Below, piece after piece: positions 10,430 to 19,780 of a stretch of 64,000 nt of DNA (position 1 is the stretch's first letter; the number at the start of each line of letters is the position of its first letter). The DNA is taken from the NCBI GenBank assembly GCA_973895155.1, contig OZ316892.1, positions 8,246,001 to 8,310,000 on the forward strand. Reading direction: 5' to 3'. The notes under the pieces are model-generated. The model saw nothing but the letters and a program-made list of their open reading frames with translations. It did no database searches and had not been told where the DNA came from. The position numbers were made by a program, and so were the translations under genes. The DNA is from Marsupella aquatica. Lineage: Eukaryota > Marchantiophyta.

Positions 10430-11665
10430 GCACATTTGCCGCATGCAATGGTGGAGAAAGGGTTGAGGAGAGCAATCTAAGTCGTGGGCGAGTAAAGCAA
10501 GAATGATTGGGTTTTTGCGGAATTTAGGTTTTGCACTTAGTAAGTTGGTTTTCTTTGTAAATGTATAACTGCATTCTCTTCTTTGTATTTTAGGATTCCT
10601 TTGTATTTTGGTGCAGTTATCTGGTTGTGCACTTAGGGTTGCAGTTATGTGTTTGAGTGCTCTTCTTCCTTTGTTATTTCGAGTTCCATTGGAAATGAGT
10701 TGCGCTTAGGGATGGATTGGCGGTTAGGTAATTTATCTCGTGGGGCTATGGTGCCCCTCTCGATCTGGTTTGCCTTCACGATTTCCTTCAATGTCTTGGC
10801 TATGGCCGATTGCTTGGTTCTTCTCGCCCTTCCTCGATTTTCCCTCTCGTCCTCCTTCGATGGCGTTCTTGGGCACTTCTTTCTTCCTTCTTTGGTCCAA
10901 GCTAATCAGTGTGCGAGCTATCGTTCAACATCGGGCATTCATCGCCCCTATCCACTTTGATTTTCTAAGAAGGTCTTATGGTCGATTTGTGTCTCAACTT
11001 TTGTTTCTTCGTTTGCCTTCGCTGCTGTTCTTCTCGAATCCAGGTTGTTTTATCTCGGGATCGTGAAATTGCAATCCTTCGATCAGAAAGGGGGCATTTT
11101 CTGCTTCAACATCTGGCTCCCTCGCTCCCTATCTCCTTCGATTTCTTTATCCTTTCGAAAGAGTCTTCGCCTCCTTGTTTTGCTGCTGTGTTCTCAAAAG
11201 AAACAATTGCAGGCGTAGGGGCAGAGCGGTGTGCCACCAGCTTTCTGCTTATTCCATTTCAATTCATCCTCCCCATAAACTGTCAATTCGTCCGCAGTCT
11301 TCTTCCGACGTTTGCTCAAACCAAGCTCTGCTTCTGACGATGAATTTCCGATGGCCTCTCGCTGCTAGCGGCCCTACTGTCGAGTGCCCTTTTTAATTTT
11401 CCTTTCCATCAATCCTTATCGATGTGTTTCTTCGATCCTTATGAACTTTTCAGTTTCTGCTTGACTCTCTGGTTTTCTTCTCTATTCTCTATTCGGAATT
11501 CTCTTCAAGTCCTTATGAATTCTGTGTTTTTCTGCCCTCGACTCTCTGATCTTGGATCCAATGTCTTTGTGCTCCTTAGATTTTAAAGTCGTCCTCTCGA
11601 TCCCCCATAAAAAAATTTCAATCTTCCTTGGTCTTCTCCTTTCTATCTCGCTCCGCTGGCTGAGT
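10430..11665 (-). other. Copia leader between primer site and gag
   Basis: About 1.2 kb of internal element sequence between the primer site and gag. It is long for a Copia leader. Plus-strand frames at 10649-11396 are not conserved proteins that I recognise, and I treat them as noise within the element. Confidence 0.45.
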
Positions 11666-11681
11666 CCTCGTGCTGATAACG
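11666..11681 (-). other. Putative primer-binding site of the Copia element
   Basis: Directly inside the 5' LTR the minus strand reads CGTTATCAGCACGAGG. A TATCAGCACG-type site next to the LTR resembles the initiator-Met-tRNA-derived primer sites of several Copia lineages. That assignment is from memory of the family and not aligned to a tRNA here. Confidence 0.4.
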
Positions 11682-11806
11682 TGTGAGAGTATGAATGAAA
11701 TAAATCATGTATAGTCTGTGGCGGTTGGTACATATAGTGGTGCCGGTCCAGTGACTGGCTGATCCGATCGTCCAGTCACCAGGTAGAGTCTAGGTAGAGT
11801 CTAACA
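11682..11806 (-). repeat. 5' LTR of the Copia element, 125 bp
   Basis: On the minus strand the LTR begins TGTTAGA and ends TCTCACA, a 6-of-7 inverted terminal pair with TG...CA ends. A TATA-like ACTATATG lies near its middle (about 11731). It also holds the nested complementary motifs CCAGTGACTGG and CCAGTCACC. It is short for a Copia LTR but well bounded by the target duplication. Confidence 0.8.
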
Positions 11807-11848
11807 GAACTGAAATTTGGAACCATTTTTGTCTCGCTATCAAAATCT

Positions 11849-11904
11849 CCTGTTTCCTCGCAACATAGAATACCTTCCTGTTTCCTCGCAACATAGAATA
11901 CCTC
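11849..11904. repeat. 28-bp direct tandem duplication
   Basis: CCTGTTTCCTCGCAACATAG and the following AATACCT occur twice, starting at 11849 and 11877. Confidence 0.85.
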
Positions 11905-12240
11905 GTCAACCTGCTGAGCCCACAGCCAAAAGCTAGAAAGATCGAGGCAAGCGACGACTAAATGTCCAAAAACCTGCAGATGCTAAGTTGCTACCAAACT
12001 GATCTTATTATTCCAATGAAATCCACCACACTACCGCTAGCTTGCATGGAAGTTTGGATAACGCGTCTGCGTCACCCATCTGCATTATATGCTGACAGTC
12101 CTCAAAATTTTGTGCGAAAACTAGAGGGCATTGGCTTTTGTCAAGAAAGTCGTGAATATGCAATCTTCTACGAAATGGAGCTTCAGAGGCGCCTGACTTT
12201 TCAAAGCATCTTGACGTCACGATGGGGACCTGTGTTCTTG

Positions 12241-13130
12241 CTCAAAAGAGGTGAAGCTAAAAAGTTAAATAAGAATAGTGATGAGAAAAGTTTCTACTTT
12301 GTAGTACAGGTTGGAGCGGCCAATTGGACGGATACAGGGAAGAGAGAAATCTCTCTAGTTCATCTCGATAAATGAGATGGCGTCACTGCGTCTTAGCAGC
12401 CTGATGCCCCGCTAAAATCGTTACAAGGAGAATTGTCAATTCTGAATGATTCCTGTCGCAGTGAAGCTTCGTGAATGGAGAGATGCTGACAAAACAACCA
12501 AGGTTGATATGAAGGCGTACCGAACGGGCGCAGGCGATCGGCTGGGTCATCCACTTCTCATCCAGTATTGCACGGTAGACAGGTCCTTTCTCTGTTTCAT
12601 GTCGGATACTGGAAAAGTCCATCATTGGGCAATGTACTGCTCATCCTTGAAGCTCTGTTGTCTTAATTCATTACTTCGCATCGAATTGAGAATTCTGTGA
12701 ACAATTACGATTGCAGATGTCATTGACTGATCAAATCGACGATAGATTGTAAGTTTGTAGAACACAATTTGATGCAGAATATTAAAGCTTATCTTTTAAC
12801 TGGTTCTGACTTGAATTCTGCGGTTCAATTTTGTTTTTGCAGGCTTGTATGCCCGCTTGTACGTGGCCTTCGCTCGATCAGCGTCGATCTCAAACGCGGT
12901 CAGGTCTCATATGTAGACATGGTTTTCCATTCAAAGCCTTGTTTAAGATTGACGATTATGGAGTGTGGTGGAGAACAGTCAACATTGAAACTTTAGTCCA
13001 AGATCTGGATTTCTTCTTTGTATTTAATTTTCCTTTCATCATCCAGACAGCTTGCGGCTCAAAAGACTGTCCTCTGATCGCTCATTCATGTCCAACCTGG
13101 ACCCCCGCCTGGACCTCACGAGCTGAACAC
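12241..13130 (+). repeat. Duplicated 5' region of the membrane-protein gene, copy 1
   Basis: 12241-12370 is one diverged unit of the minisatellite that is four units long at 22033-22622 (shared AGAGGTGAAGC and GAGAAATCTCTCT). What follows (GAGATGGCG, TAGCAGCCT, AATTGTCAAT, TGTGGTGGAGAAC, GACTGTCCTCTGAT) recurs in the same order at 22630-23275. Intron-acceptor-like sites (pyrimidine tract plus CAG) end at 12842 and about 13048, and the second is also kept in the other copy. I read this as promoter and 5' untranslated exons of the gene starting at 13131. A 137-residue frame at 11962-12375 lies mostly within this repeat and is unlikely to be a gene. Confidence 0.6.
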
Positions 13131-16100
13131 ATGGAATTTTCTGCTGGTGGCAACTCCGTTTCTTCTATCTCTTGGAGTTCACTTGTTTCAGCAATGGAGC
13201 CGAAACACAAGGCACCCTCCTTTCGGAAAGAATACACAAAGTTTCTTCAAAAACCGGTTATGGTTGTTGTTGTTTGGCCCGCCGTAGTAGGTTATTTCGT
13301 GAATCATATTTTCAGCTGGGCAACCCAAGGCACTGGAGTGATTACGTTTCTCCCGTATGTGGGATTTTGTACATTACTGTTTGTAATAACAGTGGTCTGG
13401 TGGTGTTTAAAGCACAAGGAACATCGTCAACTCCTGCAGGAGCATTCAGTTCGTCTGAAGAGTCGAGGTACTCAGATGACTCAGGCCTCAGAAAGCTTTA
13501 TAATACCCGTTTCAGATGATGTCATTGAACCAAGGACCCCTAATCTACCAGTTGAGAGCGGTGGTAATGGATTGCAAGATGCATTGAACAATTCGAGGAT
13601 GACAGGTGACAACACGAATGACCAATCAGCTAGAAGCAGTGTTAATCAGCATCTTCAGGTAGAACCGTCAATATTATCTCCACCAAGTGATCGTCAAGAT
13701 AGTGAATCAGACCAGAATCAAACCTCGGAAAGGTTCGGGAGACATTGCCCAGCTGAGAGCGGGGCTGAGAGGAGCAGTGGTGGAGGCCACGAGGTGATGA
13801 ATGGAGATTCAAGAACTAGTGATTGCGGGAGCAATCAGCTATCAACTGCGAGCAGTCTTATTGGAGCTTCTGATCGAGCCCTTGCAAGTTTACCTCCACA
13901 TGCAATCATGGAAAGCAATAGTGGAGAACAATTGCTGTCGCCTGGTTCGTCGATGCTCACTGTTGCCAACAATGAGGATATCGCAAGATTGGTGGAGGCA
14001 CTGATGGAAGCACTGGAAAACAAGTCGGGTCCATGTCTGTGTCTGGTGTCCATTGTCAACAACAATCACATATCAAGATTGTTGGAAAGACTTCAGCCTA
14101 AGCCAAACTTGCCTGGCTCGAGAGTTTTGCACAAGAGGATTGAAATTGGCCGCCAAACTGGGAATTGGTGGAAAGACTTTTTATGTTCTGAAATAATAGA
14201 CTATATGGGAATGGCAAAGACGTTTGATAAAGACTGTACCATGCAGTTGGGTTCCGTGGCCATCTTGAAACACACAGGTATTATATCTTTCAATTGACAT
14301 TCTTTTTTCCATAGCCAGAAAGATTTCGTTTTTTCATAGCCAGACAGTTTTAGGTCAGCTCATCTCAAATTTTAAGGTTAAAATAAGCGTGAGTGGAGCC
14401 ATGTGGTCTGACTAGCTTATGAGCTTGATCAAGTGGCCATGGGATTGGAACTTGCCAGCAGGTCAGTCTCAGGTTCAACTTCTCTGTAAAGGCCTGGGAA
14501 GGTTGACAGTGGGTGTGTGGATTGAATCAGGCTAAGCCCTGCAAATCTCCCAGTGAACGAAATGATTGGGTTCCATAAATACATAATAAATATATTTGCT
14601 TGCTTGTTGTTATGAACAGATGCAGGCCTTAAATGTTGGATGCTCCACGAAGATTGGACACCTGTCATATTATATGTTAATAAATGTCCACAAAGTTTCT
14701 TGGAACTTCTCAATGGTACGGAAGTTATATATGATTTACAGTGAAAATTGCGAAATGCTCTCTACTTGTGTTCCTAACTTAATTTTATAGACATTTCTGT
14801 AGGGACTATTGAAAATTTGTCTTCCCATACTTGCAGACGAACGTCCAAAGTGGATAGTAATAGGCTTTAATCTTGAAACAACGACCTTGAGGGTTGCAAC
14901 TACAGAAAGGAGCACAAACGTGACTATCTTGCGTCACAGTAAAGTAAGGAACGTGTGGGACTCACTGAAATCGATTTTCTATACTTTCACAGCCATCATC
15001 CATATTAGTGTTGTTGTCTCATAGTTCTCATGAATATGCAGTCTAGTGGCAGTAGTTGGGACATGTTGATAAATCTTGTTTATGCCTTGGTTTACGCAGA
15101 TTGACAATGGACTAGAAGAGCTGTTGTTCGAAGAACCTCGTACCTTTCCAATGTTTTCAAACAAAGTCTACATTTCCGCCTCAAATACTGTACAAGTGGA
15201 AGGAGTGACTTTCAAGTTACATAGTGAAGCAAGAAAGGTTCAACGAGCATTTTGGATTTCAGGTGGTTTTCTGGTTAAATCCAACAGAAACAAATTCAGA
15301 TTTTTGAAACACATACCGATGCATTTACCCAAAAGAAACATGCTATATTTGATCAATTCAGAACTTAGACAGCAGTTTCATCGTTCAATTTTTAAATTTC
15401 ATGTGTGACTAGATTTTGTTGTTGATTTTGTGGGTCACCCTAGTGTTTTTGTGTTCGATATCACGTAGCTTGACTATTTTCATTGGCCATCTACGTACGT
15501 ATTAACAAAATATTTATTCTCACAATACAATTGTTGTGATAGTTTTGGATAGTTTGATCCCTATCCTATGGATCGGATTCCTTATGGCAAGCTTGCTGCT
15601 GGTGGGCGGATTTTTTGTTCCAACACAACAGGAGTTCTTTGTAGCTTATTGGTTTGCCATAGGCTTTCCAATTGGATCAATAAACTTTCTGCTTCTACGT
15701 GGATTTTCCCCATTACAAGGTATTGGAATCACACATTAAAGATTTGCCTCCGACTACGTTTTGGCATTAGTTTACAGTTTGAATTTATGCAATCATGAGG
15801 TTCGTTCAAGTTCAAGTTTGTTTTGGCTGTCAGAAACTCAACTTGAGCGGATCCCAGCACGTTGGAGAATGGCATAGATAACACTTTTCTAATGCAGCAG
15901 TAAATTCTTCTGGTTATCAAGTACATATTTGTAATTCAATACTGTACATAATTAGGTCCGATGCACAAAGCATTATTACATAATTGTACAAATTGAGTTA
16001 CTGTTCTGTGCTGTGCCAGACCCCAACCAGGGATGTCAAGAGCCCAGGAGTCAGCACAAATCTATTCAGTCATAAGATACACTATCCTAATAATATATTA

Positions 16101-16257
16101 ACACAATGGACAATTTTTGCAGATTTCGATGTTGACCCTAACCATGGATCAACAATAGCAGTGGAAGCCAGCTCGGAAGCCAGATTGGAAGACAACAACA
16201 ACACCTTCATCACTCCATCACAAGCAATGACAAAATATGCAAGCATGGAAGAGGAAG
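13131..16257 (+). CDS. Unrecognised multi-pass membrane protein, six exons traced
   Basis: Exons: 13131-14277, 14620-14715, 14837-14943, 15100-15262, 15543-15719 and 16123-16257. All have GT-AG borders and phases that agree (1, 1, 0, 1, 1, 1). The start ATG gives MEFSAGGNS. Hydrophobic helices lie at residues about 42-63 and 69-93, followed by a Ser/Asn/Gln-rich linker (about 100-300). A soluble domain (about 320-504, with WMLHEDWTPVILYVNKCP and RPKWIVIGFNLETTTLRVA) leads to two more helices in exon 5 (about 506-530 and 535-558). I do not recognise the family and assign no function. The 3' end is open. An exon at 17280-17479 fits in phase and gives a 674-residue protein; splicing to the ARM exon at 17585 also fits and gives 1038 residues. 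Partial duplicates lie at 22.6-23.3 and 37.4-38.1 kb. Confidence 0.6.
14301..14350. repeat. Short tandem duplication inside intron
   Basis: TTTTTTCCATAGCCAGAAAG and TTTTTTCATAGCCAGACAG lie head to tail just after the first coding exon's donor site. Confidence 0.6.
14377..14560 (+). repeat. Possible tRNA-derived SINE relic in intron
   Basis: TTGATCAAGTGG (14425-14436) resembles a pol III A box. AGGTTCAACTTC (14471-14482), 34 bases further on, resembles a B box, and the order and spacing suit a tRNA-derived SINE head. No clear tail or target duplication could be placed. It lies in the intron between the first two coding exons of the membrane-protein gene. Confidence 0.35.
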
Positions 16258-16526
16258 GTAAGTTTTTTGACCACCTGATTGAACATGTCAAATGGACATC
16301 AGAAGCTTCTAGTACAAATAGCTTACAAAGTTTGCACATATTAAGTACATGTCATAATTATCTCAATACCAAGGTTAATTGAATTTTTAATGTACCAGAA
16401 CAATTGGTTCTCTTTAATTCAAGCATTTATTAATTAAAATAACTCTGAACCAAAATGAAAATGTTTAACTCAATTGTAGAATTCCCCTAAGAAAACATTT
16501 TGCGCTATTAATATCTCAAGAGCACC

Positions 16527-16935
16527 TTTACAATTATTGTTTAGTGAAAAAAATGGCCTTTTTGCACTTGCAAGAGCAGGGCACAGGGTATGGGCTTTGG
16601 CTCCACTTGCACTGGAAAACAAGGAAGAACAAGAAGTCTTCCGGTCATCAAGTTTTTGCTCTCATGGACTGTGCACTAGAGAAAGATCACTGCAGAGTAG
16701 TAAAACCTTTTCCCAATCAAATGGACGATTGAGAATTTGCACTTTTACAGTTATCATTTAGCGAAAAAATGGCCTATTTGCACTTACAAAAAATGCAAAA
16801 ACAGGGAATTCCACAGTTAAAACAGGGAACAGGACATCTTCCGGTCATCCAGGTTTTGCGCTTATGGAGTGCGCACTTAGAGAAAGACGACTGTAGAGCA
16901 GTAAATACTTTTCCCAATCAAATGGACGGGTGCAG
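16527..16935. repeat. Tandem duplication of about 216 bp
   Basis: The segment from 16527 is repeated from 16743. Shared phrases include TTTGCACTT, GGCACAGG/GGAACAGG, CATCTTCCGGTCATC and TTTTCCCAATCAAATGGACG. The second copy carries extra bases near 16790. It lies within non-coding sequence of the membrane-protein locus. Confidence 0.8.
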
Positions 16936-17063
16936 AGAGTCACTGTTGGTTAGTTCATGGTCCCGACATTCAGGTGCTCTGATTACTCCAATGTATACAA
17001 AACATTAAACCCCTCCGTTCCCTCAAAACCTGGCTCATGCTGTTTAGCAGTATGATTTATAGG

Positions 17064-17137
17064 ATCGGTGCATATCCGCACCACCCAAGTCAGATTTTGC
17101 ATCGGTGCATATCCGCACCACCCAAGCCAGATTTTGC
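17064..17137. repeat. 37-bp direct tandem duplication
   Basis: ATCGGTGCATATCCGCACCA plus CCCAAGTCAGATTTTGC occurs twice, at 17064 and 17101, differing at one base. It is recent compared with the other repeats here. Confidence 0.9.
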
Positions 17138-17584
17138 AGGTAGGTACTCTTTACAGTTTCTATCACTCAAAATTGTCGAGTGACTGCTCCGTCCGAGTCC
17201 TCGCTTCATCTACCATTGTTCCAAATATAGTGCAGATTACCTCTCAACTGCATGTCCCCCCATTATACTCCACACACAGGTCTTGACTCGGCATATTCCG
17301 GCGCCAGTCCCACTCGGCAGTCTGCTCCAGGATGTCTACATTCCGGTGTACAACAGCATAGGAGTGCTTGTGGAAAGCCCCACTTAAGAATTCGAATTTA
17401 TTTAGAATCACTACACTTGGATGAAGTGTCAAAATTTGAAGCTTTTCATCCTCATCAACTAAGGCTCATTGTCCCGTGAATTGAATATTTCAAACGTTTC
17501 TGTCATGAATTACAAACATATCATGGGTCATTGTGAGGTGATTATAATAAATGCTTGGTGTGAAAATGTATGCAAAAGGTACAG

Positions 17585-18876
17585 CAAGTGCTTCGTCGAC
17601 TCTAGCGTGGTGGAAAGGGGAATCGAATGAAAGTGAGCATTCAGAGATTGAAAGGGAAATTACAGGCCGGGAAGGGTCCTTGTCCGATCAACACAATCCC
17701 ATTCTGGAAGCAAAAAGGGCAGCTACAGCACAGGGTTCCGTAGTACAGGACGGTGCTACAGGTGACATTATTCACACTCTTGATTCGTCTCCATACCAGA
17801 GTGATGTGCCCGGTGAAATGGAGAGACTGTCTACTGCTATTGCTTCCCCTGTTGGGTGCACAGAGGAAACAGGACCGCCGTCTCGTCCACAAGACAGGAC
17901 AGCATGTGCTTCGTGGAGACGGCTTGGATTCGAGAGAGAAGTAACTTTGCCGACACTCGTCCTAAGCCCGATTCAAGACACTCTTGAGAACCATGGCAAT
18001 GCTCAGATGATGATTGCTGGGTTGGTCCTGGATCTGGAGTCAGATGCTGTCGATATCCAGAGGCAAGCTGCCGCAGAATTAAGGCGTCTCGCCAAGTACA
18101 ACATGGAGAATCGTATCCTAATCGCCAACTCAGGTGCTATCAAACCATTAGTTGCATTACTGAAATCTGCGGATCTTAAAACTCAAGAGAATGCTGTGAC
18201 TGCGCTGCTGAACTTATCAATCAATGATAATAACAAGTCCGAGATTGCTGCAGCTGGTGCTATAGACCCTCTTGTAAATGTACTCAATGTAGGGAGTGTA
18301 CAGGCTATGGAAAACGCCGCTGCCACTCTCTTTAGTTTATCTGTGATGGACGATAATAAAGTAACCATCGGGGCATCAGGTGCAATACCGTCTCTGGTAC
18401 ATGTGCTAATAAATGGGACTCCAAGGGGGAAAAAGGACGCAGCAACAGCATTATTTAATTTGTCAATCTTTCACGAAAACAAGGCCCGTATTGTTCGCGC
18501 TGGGGCTATTAAACCTCTTGTTGAGCTGATGGCCGACCCTGCTGCTGGAATGGTTGACAAGGCAGTGGCAGTGCTAGCGAATCTTGCAACTATACCAGAA
18601 GGGAGGGTTGCAGTTGGGGAGGAAGGAGGAATACCAGCTTTGGTGGACGTTGTTGAGGCTGGGTCACAAAGAAGCAAAGAGAATGCCGCAGCTGCCTTAT
18701 TACAATTATGTATGAATAGCCACAAAGATCTAGCCCTCGTGTTCCAAGAGGGAGCAATTCCTCCCCTAGTCGCCCTGTCTCGGTCTGGCACGGCACGCGC
18801 GAAAGAGAAGGCTTCCGCCCTCCTCCGTCATTTCAGAGAGCAACGACATCAGGTTTGGTCCCCGGACTGGATCTGA
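17585..18876 (+). CDS. PUB-like armadillo-repeat protein without a U-box
   Basis: An open exon ends in TGA at 18874-18876. About 145 residues of low-complexity N-terminal sequence precede six or seven ARM repeats with the classic pattern (AIKPLVALLKSADLKTQENA, NAAATLFSLSV, KDAATALFNLSI). It ends FREQRHQVWSPDWI. The repeats closely resemble the C-terminal ARM domain of plant U-box E3 ligases of the PUB2/PUB4 type, where they bind receptor kinases and other substrates. No U-box is visible upstream, so ligase activity is not expected from this exon alone. If it is a separate gene, ATG 17551 gives 441 residues. The AG at 17583-17584 is instead a phase-correct acceptor for the membrane-protein exons upstream. 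I cannot tell which is used. Confidence 0.8.
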
Positions 18877-19780
18877 CAAGCAATTGATGGGGCAATACTA
18901 CGTATAATGTATGATTCGTTCTTTTTGGTCCTGCCTAGGCTACAGGATCTATTATCTGTTACTCTTGATGGAGTATATAGCCCACAGCCATGACATACAT
19001 GGACGGACAATGCCTGAGTTTTAGGCGTTTAATCTCTTTGACAAAGGTGTGGTCATAATAGTGCCCGGGAATTCAGTTGTCTCGGTTGACAGGACAGTCT
19101 TGGATCAGGGGGCAATCTTGAAGCCACATTATTACGCGATGTCTCCCATCCAGGAAGTTGAGTCTAATCCAATGTACATAGTCCATGCTTTATGAAACAC
19201 CGTACTGGTGTGAACGACTACTTCTATTACCATCCAACTTGGGAAGAGCATGACTCGAATCGCGTAGAGACATCGCCGACGACTCTTTCAAACAAAACCT
19301 GAACTAGAATGTAAAGATGTGTGAGCTTTAGAACAAGCAAACTGTTTAAAGGCCCATAACCTGTGATCATTCTCAATAGAGCGAACATAACAATTTTACA
19401 CACATCAATTGACTGAGACTACACATCGAGAATAGATGGTGTACAGATTGTCTTCTTTATTTTCCCCGTATTCTCCGTGAAGAGAATTGACAGAAAGCTT
19501 AGAATCAACTCAGATCAATACCGCAGAGGGAGGGAGAGATGAACCTTAATACCTCACATCCCCGCGGACAATCGAGACAATTCAAATACACAGAGAACGT
19601 GAACTCCTTACAACGGAAAACATAGAACTCTTTAAACCACGCGTGGTGAGTTCAACGACTTACACCCGCGGCAGTTTACATGAGTAAAAAAAGACGGAAA
19701 CTCTTAAGAAATGACACGAGGAGTGCAGACAATCACCCGCGGCATTTTACATGAGAAATAAGTAACCAAAGAAACTCTAA
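18877..19780. other. Intergenic between the two ARM genes
   Basis: No exon recognised. A pair of short related phrases (ACCCGCGGCAGTTTACATGAG near 19665-19685 in part, and ACCCGCGGCATTTTACATGA near 19735) shows a small local duplication just before the next ARM frame. Confidence 0.45.

Larger units (their letters stand above)
8433..11806 (-). mobile_element. Ty1/Copia LTR retrotransposon, internally deleted
   Basis: The element reads on the minus strand. It has a 125-bp 5' LTR (11682-11806, TG...CA), a primer-binding-site-like sequence, a leader of about 1.3 kb, gag, and then protease, pre-integrase zinc finger and the start of integrase. Integrase runs straight into a 28-bp remnant of the 3' LTR (8433-8460). 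The rest of integrase, reverse transcriptase, RNase H and about 97 bp of the 3' LTR are missing. CAACT (8428-8432) and GAACT (11807-11811) flank it as a target-site duplication with one mismatch, which fixes both ends. It is non-autonomous. The insertion lies upstream of the membrane-protein locus. Confidence 0.88.
16258..17584 (+). other. Large intron or 3' region, with an optional last exon
   Basis: This stretch separates the last firm membrane-protein exon from the ARM exon. It holds two tandem duplications, listed separately. It also holds a candidate terminal exon at 17280-17479: acceptor CACACACAG, then a phase-compatible 66-codon frame ending in TGA. Which outcome the transcript uses cannot be decided here. 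Confidence 0.45.

Noticed and set aside
10649-11396. Overlapping plus-strand frames between 10.6 and 11.4 kb
   Set aside because: They lie in the leader of the minus-strand Copia element and have no family resemblance.
11962-12375. 137-residue plus-strand frame as a gene
   Set aside because: Its 3' part is a diverged unit of the minisatellite at 22033-22622, where the frame is not kept, and no domain is recognisable.
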